Source of the DNA: Streptomyces regalis
GTDB lineage: Bacteria > Actinomycetota > Actinomycetes > Streptomycetales > Streptomycetaceae
Reading direction: 5' to 3'
DNA: 53,878 nt
Assembly: GCF_001509475.1 (NCBI RefSeq)
Contig: NZ_LLZG01000368.1
Span: 1 to 53,878 of the forward strand
In this document: positions 7,899 through 16,423 of the stretch, one piece after another
How positions within the stretch are numbered: the first letter of the stretch is position 1
Layout of the letters: each line of letters starts with the position of its first letter
Notes under the pieces: generated by a model
Told to the model about the DNA's origin: nothing
The model's input: the letters and a program-made list of their open reading frames with translations, nothing else
Database searches by the model: none
Program-made: the position numbers and the translations under genes

Positions 7899-9728
7899 TT
7901 GACCACCACCCTGTCCGGCAGCGGTCGTCACAGACGCCGGATTCGTTTCGGGCTGCCCATCGCCGCCGCCGGCGTCGCCGCGGCCGTTGCCGCCGCGCTG
8001 CTGACCTCGTCCGCGGGGGCCGCCACCGCCGCGCCGACGCCCACCGTCAAGCCCGCCACCAGTTCGGCCTCGCTCGCCGAGCTGGAGCGGCGCGTCGCGG
8101 GTGCCGTCGCCGGGGACGACACCGCGGGGGAGACGGCCGCGAAGTCGTCGTACAGCACGAGCACCAGCAGCTCCTCCGGTGACTCCACCGTGAGTCCCAT
8201 GGTCATCGGTGGCACCGAGACCACCATCACCTCGGCGCCGTGGATGGCGCAGCTCTGGTACTACGACGACCAGGGCACCGCCGACGAGGCCGACGACCTC
8301 GGGTTCTTCTGCGGTGGCGCCGTCGTCGCGCCGACGAAGATCCTCACCGCCGCGCACTGCGTCAAGGGCTACGACTGGTACAACTACGGCGCCGTCGTCA
8401 CCGGCACCGCCCAGCTGCCGACCACCGACGACGCCGGCAACACCGACCTGCACGGCGGCACCGTCAGCCTGCCGCACCGGCAGTGGAACCACCCGTCGTA
8501 CAGCTCGACGACGATCGACAACGACATCGCCGTCGTCACGCTGGCCAATTCGGTCAAGGCGACGCCGATCCGCATGACGACGTCCGGCGACACCGCCTCG
8601 TACGCCGCCGGGACGAGCGCCAAGGTCTACGGCTGGGGCCGGACCAGCTCCACCAGCCAGGACGTCTCCGAGACGCTGAAGACGGCCACGCTGCCCATCC
8701 AGTCCGACACCACCTGCACCGGCTACTACGGCACCGAGTTCATCAAGGGCCACATGGTCTGCGCGGGCCCGCCGGCCAGCGGCAGCGACAGCGGCACCAC
8801 CTCCGCCTGCAACGGTGACTCCGGCGGGCCGCTGGTGGTGAACAACCGGATCGTCGGTGTCGTCTCCTGGGGTGTCCAGGACTGCGTCGCCGAGGGCGCG
8901 TACAGCGTGTTCTCCAAGGTCAGAAGCTATGTCGGTGCCGCCTACCCGCGGGTCGACGACACCAACATCAGCGGTGACCACAAGGCCGACCTGTGGGTGC
9001 GCAACTCCTCCACGAAGACCGGCTACTCGAAAAACTCCAACGGCAGCTCGTTCGCGGCGCGCGTGTCCTGGGGCAACTGGAGCGGCGTGAACGTCGTCCT
9101 GCAGACCGACCTCGACCGGGACGGCTACCAGGACCTGGTCTACCGGCGCAGCTCCGACGGCGACCTGTTCTGGACGCACTACGTGCCCTCCACCAACAGC
9201 TGGTCGACGAGGAAGATCGCCGACAACTGGGCCAGCCGCACCCGCATCGTCACCCCCGGCGATGTCACCGGCGACTACCTGCCCGACCTGCTCTCGGTCG
9301 ACTCCGCCGGCTACCTGTGGATCTACCCGGGCAAGGGCAACGGCTATTTCGCCACCCGCGTGAAGGTCGGCTATGGCTGGAACCAGTACAACTCCCTGCG
9401 CGCCCACGGCGACTTCACCGGCGACGGCAAGACGGACCTGATCGCGCGGGCCAAGAGCACCGGCTACGTGTACCTGTACAAGGGCACCGGCAAGTCCGGC
9501 ACGGGTGCGTTCTCGTCGCGGATCAAGGTGCGTACGTGGAGCAGCACGACGTACAACGCCTTCGACGCGGTCGGCGACATCAGCGGCGACGGCAGGGCGG
9601 ACTTCCTGGCCCGTACGCCCGGCGGCACGCTCTACCTGTACAAGGGCACCGGAAAGGCCACCAGCGAGATCTTCGCCACAAGGATCTCGGTCGGCACGGA
9701 CTTCAAGCAGTACGACATCTTCGGCTGA
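7899..9728 (+). CDS. secreted trypsin-like serine protease with C-terminal FG-GAP/VCBS repeats
   Basis: A 609-residue exported protein. The N-terminus has arginines (GRHRRRIRF) followed by a hydrophobic Ala-rich stretch (about residues 20-45), a probable signal peptide. The S1 peptidase domain (about 105-345) shows VIGG at the zymogen-cleavage position and the complete triad: His in LTAAHC, Asp in TIDNDIAVV, Ser in CNGDSGGPLV. The rest (about 350-609) holds four to five FG-GAP/VCBS-like repeats with calcium-loop signatures such as DLDRDGYQDL, GDFTGDGKTDL and GDISGDGRADF, suggesting a small propeller for binding. The TTG start at 7899 follows CTGGGGGGACC. Strong hairpins flank the gene, so it is its own transcription unit. 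Substrate unknown. Confidence 0.9.
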   Translation: MTTTLSGSGRHRRRIRFGLPIAAAGVAAAVAAALLTSSAGAATAAPTPTVKPATSSASLAELERRVAGAVAGDDTAGETAAKSSYSTSTSSSSGDSTVSPMVIGGTETTITSAPWMAQLWYYDDQGTADEADDLGFFCGGAVVAPTKILTAAHCVKGYDWYNYGAVVTGTAQLPTTDDAGNTDLHGGTVSLPHRQWNHPSYSSTTIDNDIAVVTLANSVKATPIRMTTSGDTASYAAGTSAKVYGWGRTSSTSQDVSETLKTATLPIQSDTTCTGYYGTEFIKGHMVCAGPPASGSDSGTTSACNGDSGGPLVVNNRIVGVVSWGVQDCVAEGAYSVFSKVRSYVGAAYPRVDDTNISGDHKADLWVRNSSTKTGYSKNSNGSSFAARVSWGNWSGVNVVLQTDLDRDGYQDLVYRRSSDGDLFWTHYVPSTNSWSTRKIADNWASRTRIVTPGDVTGDYLPDLLSVDSAGYLWIYPGKGNGYFATRVKVGYGWNQYNSLRAHGDFTGDGKTDLIARAKSTGYVYLYKGTGKSGTGAFSSRIKVRTWSSTTYNAFDAVGDISGDGRADFLARTPGGTLYLYKGTGKATSEIFATRISVGTDFKQYDIFG

Positions 9729-9768
9729 AACCACAGGTGAGACCGGCATACCCGGTATCACCGAGCAA

Positions 9769-9806
9769 GGACCGTGCCCACCGCTCCTCGGCGGTGGGCA
9801 CGGTCC
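9769..9806 (+). terminator. stem-loop after the protease gene
   Basis: Perfect 16-bp stem GGACCGTGCCCACCGC (9769-9784) / GCGGTGGGCACGGTCC (9791-9806) with a 6-base loop and no U tract. It is a typical actinobacterial terminator, 40 bases after the stop. Confidence 0.75.
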
Positions 9807-9933
9807 GTTGTGCAACCCTTCTCCGAGTTTCCCCGTCTGACCGGACGGGGTCACGATGGTGTGGTACGGGCCAAATGGCCACGCCTGACCCTGAAAGCAG
9901 GGGGTAACCGACCGGACGAGAACCGAGGAGCAC

Positions 9934-11070
9934 ATGTCAGCCGAGAGCACGCCGGAGCCCGGCATACCGGGTGAGACCGGCAGCACAGGTTCGCGCCACC
10001 GCGCCAAGGGCCGCCGCCGCAAGCCTCGTGACAAGCGCAAGGGCCTGCTGATCACGGCCTGGACGGCCGCCGGGATCGTGGTCCTGGGCGGCACCGGAGC
10101 CGGCTACCTGTACTTCAAGCTCAACGGCAACCTCAAGAGCGTCGACATCGACCAGGCCCTCGGCACCGAGCGGCCGGAGAAGGTCGACAACGGCTCGGAG
10201 AACATCCTCGTCCTCGGCTCCGACACCCGCTCCGGCAGCAACAAGAAGCTCGGCGGCGGCGCCGACGACGGCAGCGCCCGCTCCGACACGGCGATGATCG
10301 TGCACGTCTACGAGGGCCACAAGAAGGCCAGCGTGGTCTCCATCCCGCGCGACACCCTCATCGACCGCCCCCGGTGCACCGACACCAACGGCGACACACA
10401 CGACGCGGCGTCCGGCGTGATGTTCAACGAGTCGTACTCCACGGGCGGCGCGGCCTGCGCCGTGAAGACCGTCGAGTCCATCAGCGGCATCCGCATGGAC
10501 CACTATCTGGAGGTCGACTTCTCCGGCTTCCAGAAGCTCATCGACGAGCTCGGCGGCGTCGAGGTCACCACCACCAAGAACATCAACGACCCCGACAGCC
10601 ACCTCAACCTCAAGGCCGGCACCCACCAGCTCACCGGCAAGCAGGCCCTCGGCCTGGTCCGTACCCGGCACGGCGTGGGCGACGGCTCCGACCTCGGCCG
10701 CATCCAGCTCCAGCAGGCCTTCATCAAGGCGCTGATCAACCAGGTCAAGGGCATCAACCTCTTCGGCAACCCGAAGAAGCTCATCGACCTGGCCACCACC
10801 GCGACCGAGGCCGTCACGACCGACTCCGACCTCGGCTCGGTCAACAAGCTCATGTCCTTCGCGAACGGCCTCAAGGGCATCAATTCCAAGAACATGACCA
10901 TGGTCACGATGCCGGTCCAGTACGACCCGGCGGACCCGAACCGGGTGATCGTGGAGAAGAAGAAGTCCCAGCTGGTGTGGGACGCCCTGAAGAACGACAA
11001 GCCGATCCCGAAGTCGGCGACAAAGGACACGGCCACAGGCGATGCCAAGGGCGTGGTGAGCGCCCCTTAA
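9934..11070 (+). CDS. LytR-CpsA-Psr (LCP) family cell-wall ligase
   Basis: LCP proteins transfer undecaprenyl-phosphate-linked glycopolymers onto peptidoglycan outside the membrane. The 378-residue protein has a basic cytoplasmic N-terminus ([17 protein letters not shown]), one membrane segment ([20 protein letters not shown], about residues 37-56) and an extracellular LCP domain with [44 protein letters not shown] and LVRTRHG. These include the conserved Arg and Asp residues that bind the polyprenyl pyrophosphate head. The C-terminus (about 350-378) is polar. ATG 9934 is preceded by CCGAGGAGC. It stands alone between the protease and rpmE. Which polymer it attaches is not visible. Confidence 0.93.
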   Translation: MSAESTPEPGIPGETGSTGSRHRAKGRRRKPRDKRKGLLITAWTAAGIVVLGGTGAGYLYFKLNGNLKSVDIDQALGTERPEKVDNGSENILVLGSDTRSGSNKKLGGGADDGSARSDTAMIVHVYEGHKKASVVSIPRDTLIDRPRCTDTNGDTHDAASGVMFNESYSTGGAACAVKTVESISGIRMDHYLEVDFSGFQKLIDELGGVEVTTTKNINDPDSHLNLKAGTHQLTGKQALGLVRTRHGVGDGSDLGRIQLQQAFIKALINQVKGINLFGNPKKLIDLATTATEAVTTDSDLGSVNKLMSFANGLKGINSKNMTMVTMPVQYDPADPNRVIVEKKKSQLVWDALKNDKPIPKSATKDTATGDAKGVVSAP

Positions 11071-11137
11071 GGGGCGCGGGGCTGTATCGATTTGCGGCTC
11101 CGCCGCGTGGGCGCGACAAGCCCCCACCGGCCCGCAG
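11060..11137. repeat. palindrome at the LCP stop codon and a probable dispersed Streptomyces intergenic element
   Basis: GCGCCCCTTAAGGGGCGC (11060-11077) is a perfect palindrome centred on the stop codon. The following GGGGCTGTATCGATTTGCGG, CTCCGCCGCGTGGGCGCGAC and AAGCCCCCACCGGCCCGCAG strongly recall an element found downstream of many Streptomyces genes, probably acting as a transcript end. No search was run. The remainder of the gap to rpmE (11138-11266) shows no gene. Confidence 0.45.
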
Positions 11138-11266
11138 GGAACAAACAACAGCAACCCCCGGTTTTGGGGGATGGCCCCAGTCCTGGCAGACTGGTACGTC
11201 GGCTCCGGTTCACGCTCCCGCACCCCGCGGCTGCGACCCGGCGCCCTCCCGAAACTAGGAGACACC

Positions 11267-11491
11267 TTGAAGCGCGACATCCACCCCGAGTACGTCGAGA
11301 CGCAGGTCAGCTGCACCTGTGGCGCGTCGTTCACCACCCGTAGCACGATCGAGAGCGGCACCATCCGCGCCGAGGTCTGCTCCGAGTGCCACCCGTTCTA
11401 CACGGGCAAGCAGAAGATCCTCGACACCGGTGGCCGTGTGGCCCGCTTCGAGGCCCGCTTCGGCAAGGCAACTGCCGGCTCCAAGAAGTAG
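11267..11491 (+). CDS. rpmE: 50S ribosomal protein L31, cysteine-containing (C+) form
   Basis: The 74-residue protein starts at TTG 11267 directly after AGGAGA, giving [20 protein letters not shown]. It carries the zinc-binding cysteines SCTCG and [10 protein letters not shown] of the C+ form. L31 bridges the 50S central protuberance and the 30S head. The zinc form is a cellular zinc store, and in Streptomyces a zinc-free paralogue under Zur control is normally encoded elsewhere. It precedes prfA by 115 bases; GCCGGTCC at about 11502 and GGACCGGC at about 11552 could form a long-range stem between them. Confidence 0.95.
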   Translation: MKRDIHPEYVETQVSCTCGASFTTRSTIESGTIRAEVCSECHPFYTGKQKILDTGGRVARFEARFGKATAGSKK

Positions 11492-11606
11492 CGAGCTCCA
11501 ATTCGCCGGTCCACGGTCCGCGTGCCCTTCCTTCAGGGAGGAGCTCGTGCCGGGACCGGCGTTTTTGGTCGCCCGCCCTTCACCCACGCATACACAGGAG
11601 CCCAAG

Positions 11607-12683
<1,077 letters not shown>

Positions 12684-12713
12684 GGCACGTACGAGTACGA
12701 CCGGAGGACTTGC

Positions 12714-12755
12714 GTGCAGCAATTCATTGGGGGGCGATCCCCAAGCCCCCGCAGC
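12714..12755. repeat. GC-rich hairpin element at the start of prmC
   Basis: It begins GTGCAGCAATTCA, followed by the stem TTGGGG (12727-12732) / CCCCAA (12739-12744) and then GCCCCCGCAGC. A similar layout (GTGCAG, spacer, G-run hairpin, C5) occurs before atpA at 21345-21380, and a related G5/C5 hairpin lies in the insert at 31383-31519. I infer a family of small noncoding elements. Confidence 0.5.
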
Positions 12756-13595
12756 GTGCTGCTCGCGGAGGTGGCCCAGGCCACCCAGCGGCTGGCCGAC
12801 GCCGGCGTGCCCTCGCCGCGCAACGACGCGGAGGAGCTCGCCGCGTTCGTGCACGGCGTGAAGCGGGGCGAGCTGCACTCCGTGAAGGACTCGGACTTCG
12901 ACGCCCGGTACTGGGAGGTCATCGCCCGCCGTGAGCAGCGCGAGCCGCTGCAGCACATCACCGGGCGGGCCTACTTCCGGTACCTCGAACTCCAGGTGGG
13001 GCCGGGTGTGTTCGTGCCCCGCCCCGAGACCGAGTCGGTGGTCGGGTGGGCCATAGACGCCGTGCGCGCGATGGACGTCGTCGAGCCCTGCATCGTCGAT
13101 CTGTGCACGGGCTCCGGCGCCATCGCGCTCGCCCTCGCCCAGGAGGTCCCGCGCTCGCGCGTGCACGCCGTGGAGCTGTCCGAGGACGCCCTGCAGTGGA
13201 CGCGCAAGAACGTGGCGGGGTCCAGGGTCGACCTGCGCCAGGGCAACGCCCTGGACGCCTTCCCCGACCTCGACGGCCAGGTCGACCTGGTCATCTCCAA
13301 CCCGCCCTACATCCCGCTCACCGAATGGGAGTACGTCGCTCCCGAGGCGCGGGACTACGATCCCGAACTCGCCCTGTTCTCAGGGGAGGACGGCCTCGAC
13401 CTCATCCGCGGTCTGGAACGGACCGCACACCGGCTCCTGCGCCCCGGCGGCGTCGTCGTCATCGAGCACGCCGACACCCAGGGCGGCCAGGTGCCGTGGA
13501 TCTTCACCGAGGAACGGGGCTGGGCCGACGCGGCCGACCACCCCGACCTCAACAACCGCCCGAGGTTCGCGACCGCCCGCAAGGCGCTGCCGTGA
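12714..13595 (+). CDS. prmC: release factor glutamine methyltransferase, with an extended N-terminus
   Basis: Methylates the GGQ glutamine of release factors with S-adenosylmethionine. Motif I (VDLCTGSGAIALALA) and the catalytic NPPY motif (VISNPPYIPL) are clear. The N-terminal helical domain is LLAEVAQATQRLADAGVPSP. GTG 12714 has GGAGG 7 bases upstream and gives 293 residues. The first 14 residues (QQFIGGRSPSPRS) correspond exactly to a GC-rich hairpin element (12714-12755), and a second in-frame GTG at 12756 sits where the family normally starts but lacks a ribosome-binding site. I infer that a small insertion extended the protein. Confidence 0.9.
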   Translation: MQQFIGGRSPSPRSVLLAEVAQATQRLADAGVPSPRNDAEELAAFVHGVKRGELHSVKDSDFDARYWEVIARREQREPLQHITGRAYFRYLELQVGPGVFVPRPETESVVGWAIDAVRAMDVVEPCIVDLCTGSGAIALALAQEVPRSRVHAVELSEDALQWTRKNVAGSRVDLRQGNALDAFPDLDGQVDLVISNPPYIPLTEWEYVAPEARDYDPELALFSGEDGLDLIRGLERTAHRLLRPGGVVVIEHADTQGGQVPWIFTEERGWADAADHPDLNNRPRFATARKALP

Positions 13596-13647
13596 CCACC
13601 CCCCAGAGTCTTTTCCCGAAGTACGTGTACGAGGAGGCCCGCTAGAT

Positions 13648-14295
13648 ATGGCACGGCGATACGACACCAACGACGCGACCGACCGCACGACCGGTCTGCG
13701 CGAAGCCGCGTCCGCCGTCCGCCGTGGCGAGCTCGTGGTCCTCCCGACCGACACGGTGTACGGCATCGGCGCCGACGCGTTCTCCAAGGAGGCCGTGGGC
13801 GACCTGCTGGAGGCCAAGGGGCGGGGCCGCACCATGCCCACCCCTGTGCTGATCGGCTCCCCGAACACGCTCCATGGTCTCGTCACCGACTTCTCCGAGC
13901 TGGCCTGGGAGCTGGTGGACGCGTTCTGGCCGGGCGCCCTGACGCTCGTCGCCAAGCACCAGCCGTCCCTGCAGTGGGACCTGGGCGACACCCGGGGCTC
14001 CGTTGCCGTGCGCATGCCACTGCACCCGGTCGCCATCGAGCTGCTGACGGAGGTAGGCCCGATGGCGGTGTCGTCGGCCAACCTGACGGGCCACCCCGCT
14101 CCCGAGGACTGCGACGCCGCGCAGGAGATGCTCGGCGACTCGGTCTCCGTCTACCTGGACGGCGGCCCGACCCCCGGCAATGTCCCGTCCTCGATCGTCG
14201 ACGTCACCGGCGAAGTGCCCGTTCTCCTGCGCGCGGGCGCCATCTCCGCGGAAGAGCTGCGGAAGGTCGTACCCGACCTCGAGGTGGCGAATTGA
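13648..14295 (+). CDS. L-threonylcarbamoyladenylate synthase (YrdC/Sua5 family)
   Basis: Makes threonylcarbamoyl-AMP from threonine, bicarbonate and ATP for the t6A37 modification of ANN-decoding tRNAs. The 215-residue protein is a single YrdC domain without the Sua5 extension. Typical segments are GELVVLPTDTVYGIGADAF near the N-terminus, the KGRGRTMPTPVLIGS basic loop and VAVRMPLHPVAIELL followed by AVSSANLTG. ATG 13648 lies just after AGGAGGCCCGCTAGAT. It starts 52 bases after prmC and overlaps the next gene by 4 bases (TTGA), so the genes are probably one transcript with prfA-prmC. Confidence 0.93.
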   Translation: MARRYDTNDATDRTTGLREAASAVRRGELVVLPTDTVYGIGADAFSKEAVGDLLEAKGRGRTMPTPVLIGSPNTLHGLVTDFSELAWELVDAFWPGALTLVAKHQPSLQWDLGDTRGSVAVRMPLHPVAIELLTEVGPMAVSSANLTGHPAPEDCDAAQEMLGDSVSVYLDGGPTPGNVPSSIVDVTGEVPVLLRAGAISAEELRKVVPDLEVAN

Positions 14296-14972
14296 CAGCC
14301 CCTGAGGCGGGGCGTGGCATAGGCAACGGGGAACGTGCCGCGGAGATCACGACGACGTTCGTCGGGCTTCCGCGCGACAGCTTCCGCATCCTCCACGTCA
14401 GCACCGGAAATGTGTGCCGCTCACCGATCACCGAGCGGCTGACCCGTCATTTCGTGGCGCAGCGGCTCGGTGTGCTCGGCGGCGGGCTGATCGTGGAGAG
14501 CGCGGGCACCTGGGGCCATGAGGGCGCGCCCATGGAGGCCAACGCGGAGACGGTCCTCGCCGACTACGGCGCGGACGCCGCCGGCTTCGTCGGCCGCGAG
14601 CTCCTCGACGAGCACGTCATCCGCGCCGACCTGGTCCTGACGGCCACCCGCGACCACCGCGCCCAGGTCATCTCCATGGGCCATTCGGCGGGCCTGCGCA
14701 CCTTCACCCTCAAGGAGTTCACCCGCCTGGTGAAGGCGATAGACCCCGCGACGCTGCCTCCCCTGGAGGAGGGCGTGGTCATGCGCGCACGTGCGCTGGT
14801 GCGCGCTGCGGCGGCTCTACGCGGGTGGCTGCTTGCGCCGACGGCGGAGGCGGACGAGGTGTACGACCCGTACGGGGCGCCGCTGCCGTTCTTCCGGTCG
14901 GTGGGGGACGAGATACACGAGGCGCTGGATCCGGTCGTCACAGCGCTCACCGGAGTACCCGCGAGGGCGTAA
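14292..14972 (+). CDS. low-molecular-weight phosphatase-like protein lacking the usual nucleophilic Cys
   Basis: A 226-residue protein starting at TTG 14292, overlapping the upstream stop. The segment ILHVSTGNVCRSPITERL matches the LMW-PTP phosphate-binding loop, usually C-x-G-N-x-C-R-S. The first cysteine, the catalytic nucleophile, is Ser37 here, while the second cysteine (Cys42) and Arg43 are kept. The general-acid region DEVYDPYGAP is present. As far as I recall this Ser form is common in actinobacterial members. It may therefore be a pseudo-phosphatase or use different chemistry. It sits between a TsaC-type gene and a glyA paralogue. Confidence 0.8.
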   Translation: MTAPEAGRGIGNGERAAEITTTFVGLPRDSFRILHVSTGNVCRSPITERLTRHFVAQRLGVLGGGLIVESAGTWGHEGAPMEANAETVLADYGADAAGFVGRELLDEHVIRADLVLTATRDHRAQVISMGHSAGLRTFTLKEFTRLVKAIDPATLPPLEEGVVMRARALVRAAAALRGWLLAPTAEADEVYDPYGAPLPFFRSVGDEIHEALDPVVTALTGVPARA

Positions 14973-15044
14973 CAACCAGGCGTCCCTGCCGCCCCGGGCC
15001 TACATTGGACGTACGTCACCGTCGACGCACGCCCGGAGCCCACC

Positions 15045-16283
15045 ATGACGGTTGCCCACGCCCTCGAGGCCGATGTCCTGCGCCGCCAGGACCCGCAGCT
15101 CGCCGACATCCTGCTCGGGGAGCTCGACCGGCAGTCGACGACGCTTCAGCTCATCGCCGCCGAGAACTTCACCTCGCCCGCGGTGCTGGCGGCTCTCGGG
15201 TCGCCGCTCGCCAACAAGTACGCCGAGGGCTATCCGGGCGCCCGGTACCACGGCGGCTGCGAGATGGTCGACGTCGCCGAACGGCTCGCCGTGGAGCGGG
15301 CCAAGCTGCTGTTCGGGGCCGAACACGCCAACGTGCAGTCGCACTCGGGGTCTTCGGCCGTCCTCGCCGCGTACGCCGCCCTGCTGCGCCCCGGTGACAC
15401 CGTGCTCGCCCTCGGGCTGCCGTACGGCGGACACCTCACGCACGGCTCGCCCGCCAACTTCTCCGGGCGCTGGTTCGACTTCGTGGGATACGGGGTGGAC
15501 GCCGAGACCGGGCTCATCGACTACGACCAGGTGCGCACGCTCGCCCGCAACCATCGGCCCAAGGCCGTCGTCTGCGGGTCCATCGCCTACCCGCGCCACA
15601 TCGACTACGCCCTCTTCCGTGACATCGCGGACGAGGTGGGCGCGTATCTCATCGCCGACGCCGCCCACCCGATGGGGCTCGTCGCCGGGGGAGCGGCGCC
15701 GAGTCCGGTGCCGTACGCCGATGTGGTGTGCGCCACTACGCACAAGGTGCTGCGCGGGCCCCGCGGCGGCATGATCCTGTGCGGCTCGGACCTCGCCGAG
15801 CGGGTCGACCGCGCCGTGTTCCCGTTCACCCAGGGCGGCGCGCAGATGCACACCATCGCCGCCAAGGCCGTCGCGTTCGGCGAGGCGGCAACGCCGGCGT
15901 TCACGGCGTACGCCCATCAGGTGGTCGCCAATGCGAGGGTCCTGGCGGCCGGGCTGGCCGCGGAGGGGCTGGTCGTCACCACGGGCGGGACCGACACCCA
16001 CCTCATCACCGCAGACCCGGCCCCGCTCGGCGTCGACGGCCGTGCCGCGCGCGGGCGGCTCGCAGCGGCCGGGATCGTGCTGGACTGCTGTGCGCTGCCG
16101 CACGGCGACGCCCGTGGCCTGCGCCTCGGCACGGCGGCCGTGACCACCCAAGGCATGGGGGAGGAGGAGATGGTGTGGCTCGCCGCGCTGCTGGCGGGTG
16201 TGCTGCGCGGAGAGACCGAAAGTCAGAAGGCTCGTGAAGAAGTGCGGGAGCTGGCCGGTAGATTTCCCCCGTATCCCGGCTGA
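15045..16283 (+). CDS. glyA: serine hydroxymethyltransferase paralogue
   Basis: A 412-residue PLP enzyme of the GlyA family, which interconverts serine and glycine with tetrahydrofolate. Family marks are LIAAENFTSPAVLAALGSPL, NKYAEGYPGARYHGG, HSGSSAVLAA, LIADAAHPMGLVAGG and the PLP lysine in CATTHKVLRGPRGG (Lys234). The residue after the lysine is Val, where GlyA proteins usually have Thr, and AHPMGLV replaces the common AHIAGLV. Streptomyces normally carries further glyA copies elsewhere, so this may be a specialised paralogue. ATG 15045 follows CCCGGAGCCCACC. The next gene is a WecA-type transferase. Confidence 0.85.
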   Translation: MTVAHALEADVLRRQDPQLADILLGELDRQSTTLQLIAAENFTSPAVLAALGSPLANKYAEGYPGARYHGGCEMVDVAERLAVERAKLLFGAEHANVQSHSGSSAVLAAYAALLRPGDTVLALGLPYGGHLTHGSPANFSGRWFDFVGYGVDAETGLIDYDQVRTLARNHRPKAVVCGSIAYPRHIDYALFRDIADEVGAYLIADAAHPMGLVAGGAAPSPVPYADVVCATTHKVLRGPRGGMILCGSDLAERVDRAVFPFTQGGAQMHTIAAKAVAFGEAATPAFTAYAHQVVANARVLAAGLAAEGLVVTTGGTDTHLITADPAPLGVDGRAARGRLAAAGIVLDCCALPHGDARGLRLGTAAVTTQGMGEEEMVWLAALLAGVLRGETESQKAREEVRELAGRFPPYPG

Positions 16284-16348
16284 GGCGGGGTAGACGCACC
16301 TGGGCACACAGCCACGCGTGCAACCATCGTCGCTACCCGGAAGTCCCC

Positions 16349-16384
16349 ACACATATGCGTCGCGTATGTGTCCGTCGCTAGGGT
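16349..16384 (+). promoter_or_regulatory. palindrome overlapping a candidate promoter of the WecA-type gene
   Basis: ACACATA (16349-16355) and TATGTGT (16365-16371) form a 23-bp operator-like inverted repeat. Eight bases further is TAGGGT (16379-16384), a good -10, so the palindrome covers the -35 position. The arrangement fits repressor control of the next gene; the regulator is unknown. Confidence 0.4.
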
Positions 16385-16423
16385 GTGGGGCTGAGATGGC
16401 CAGCGAGACTTGTGGGGAAGCCT

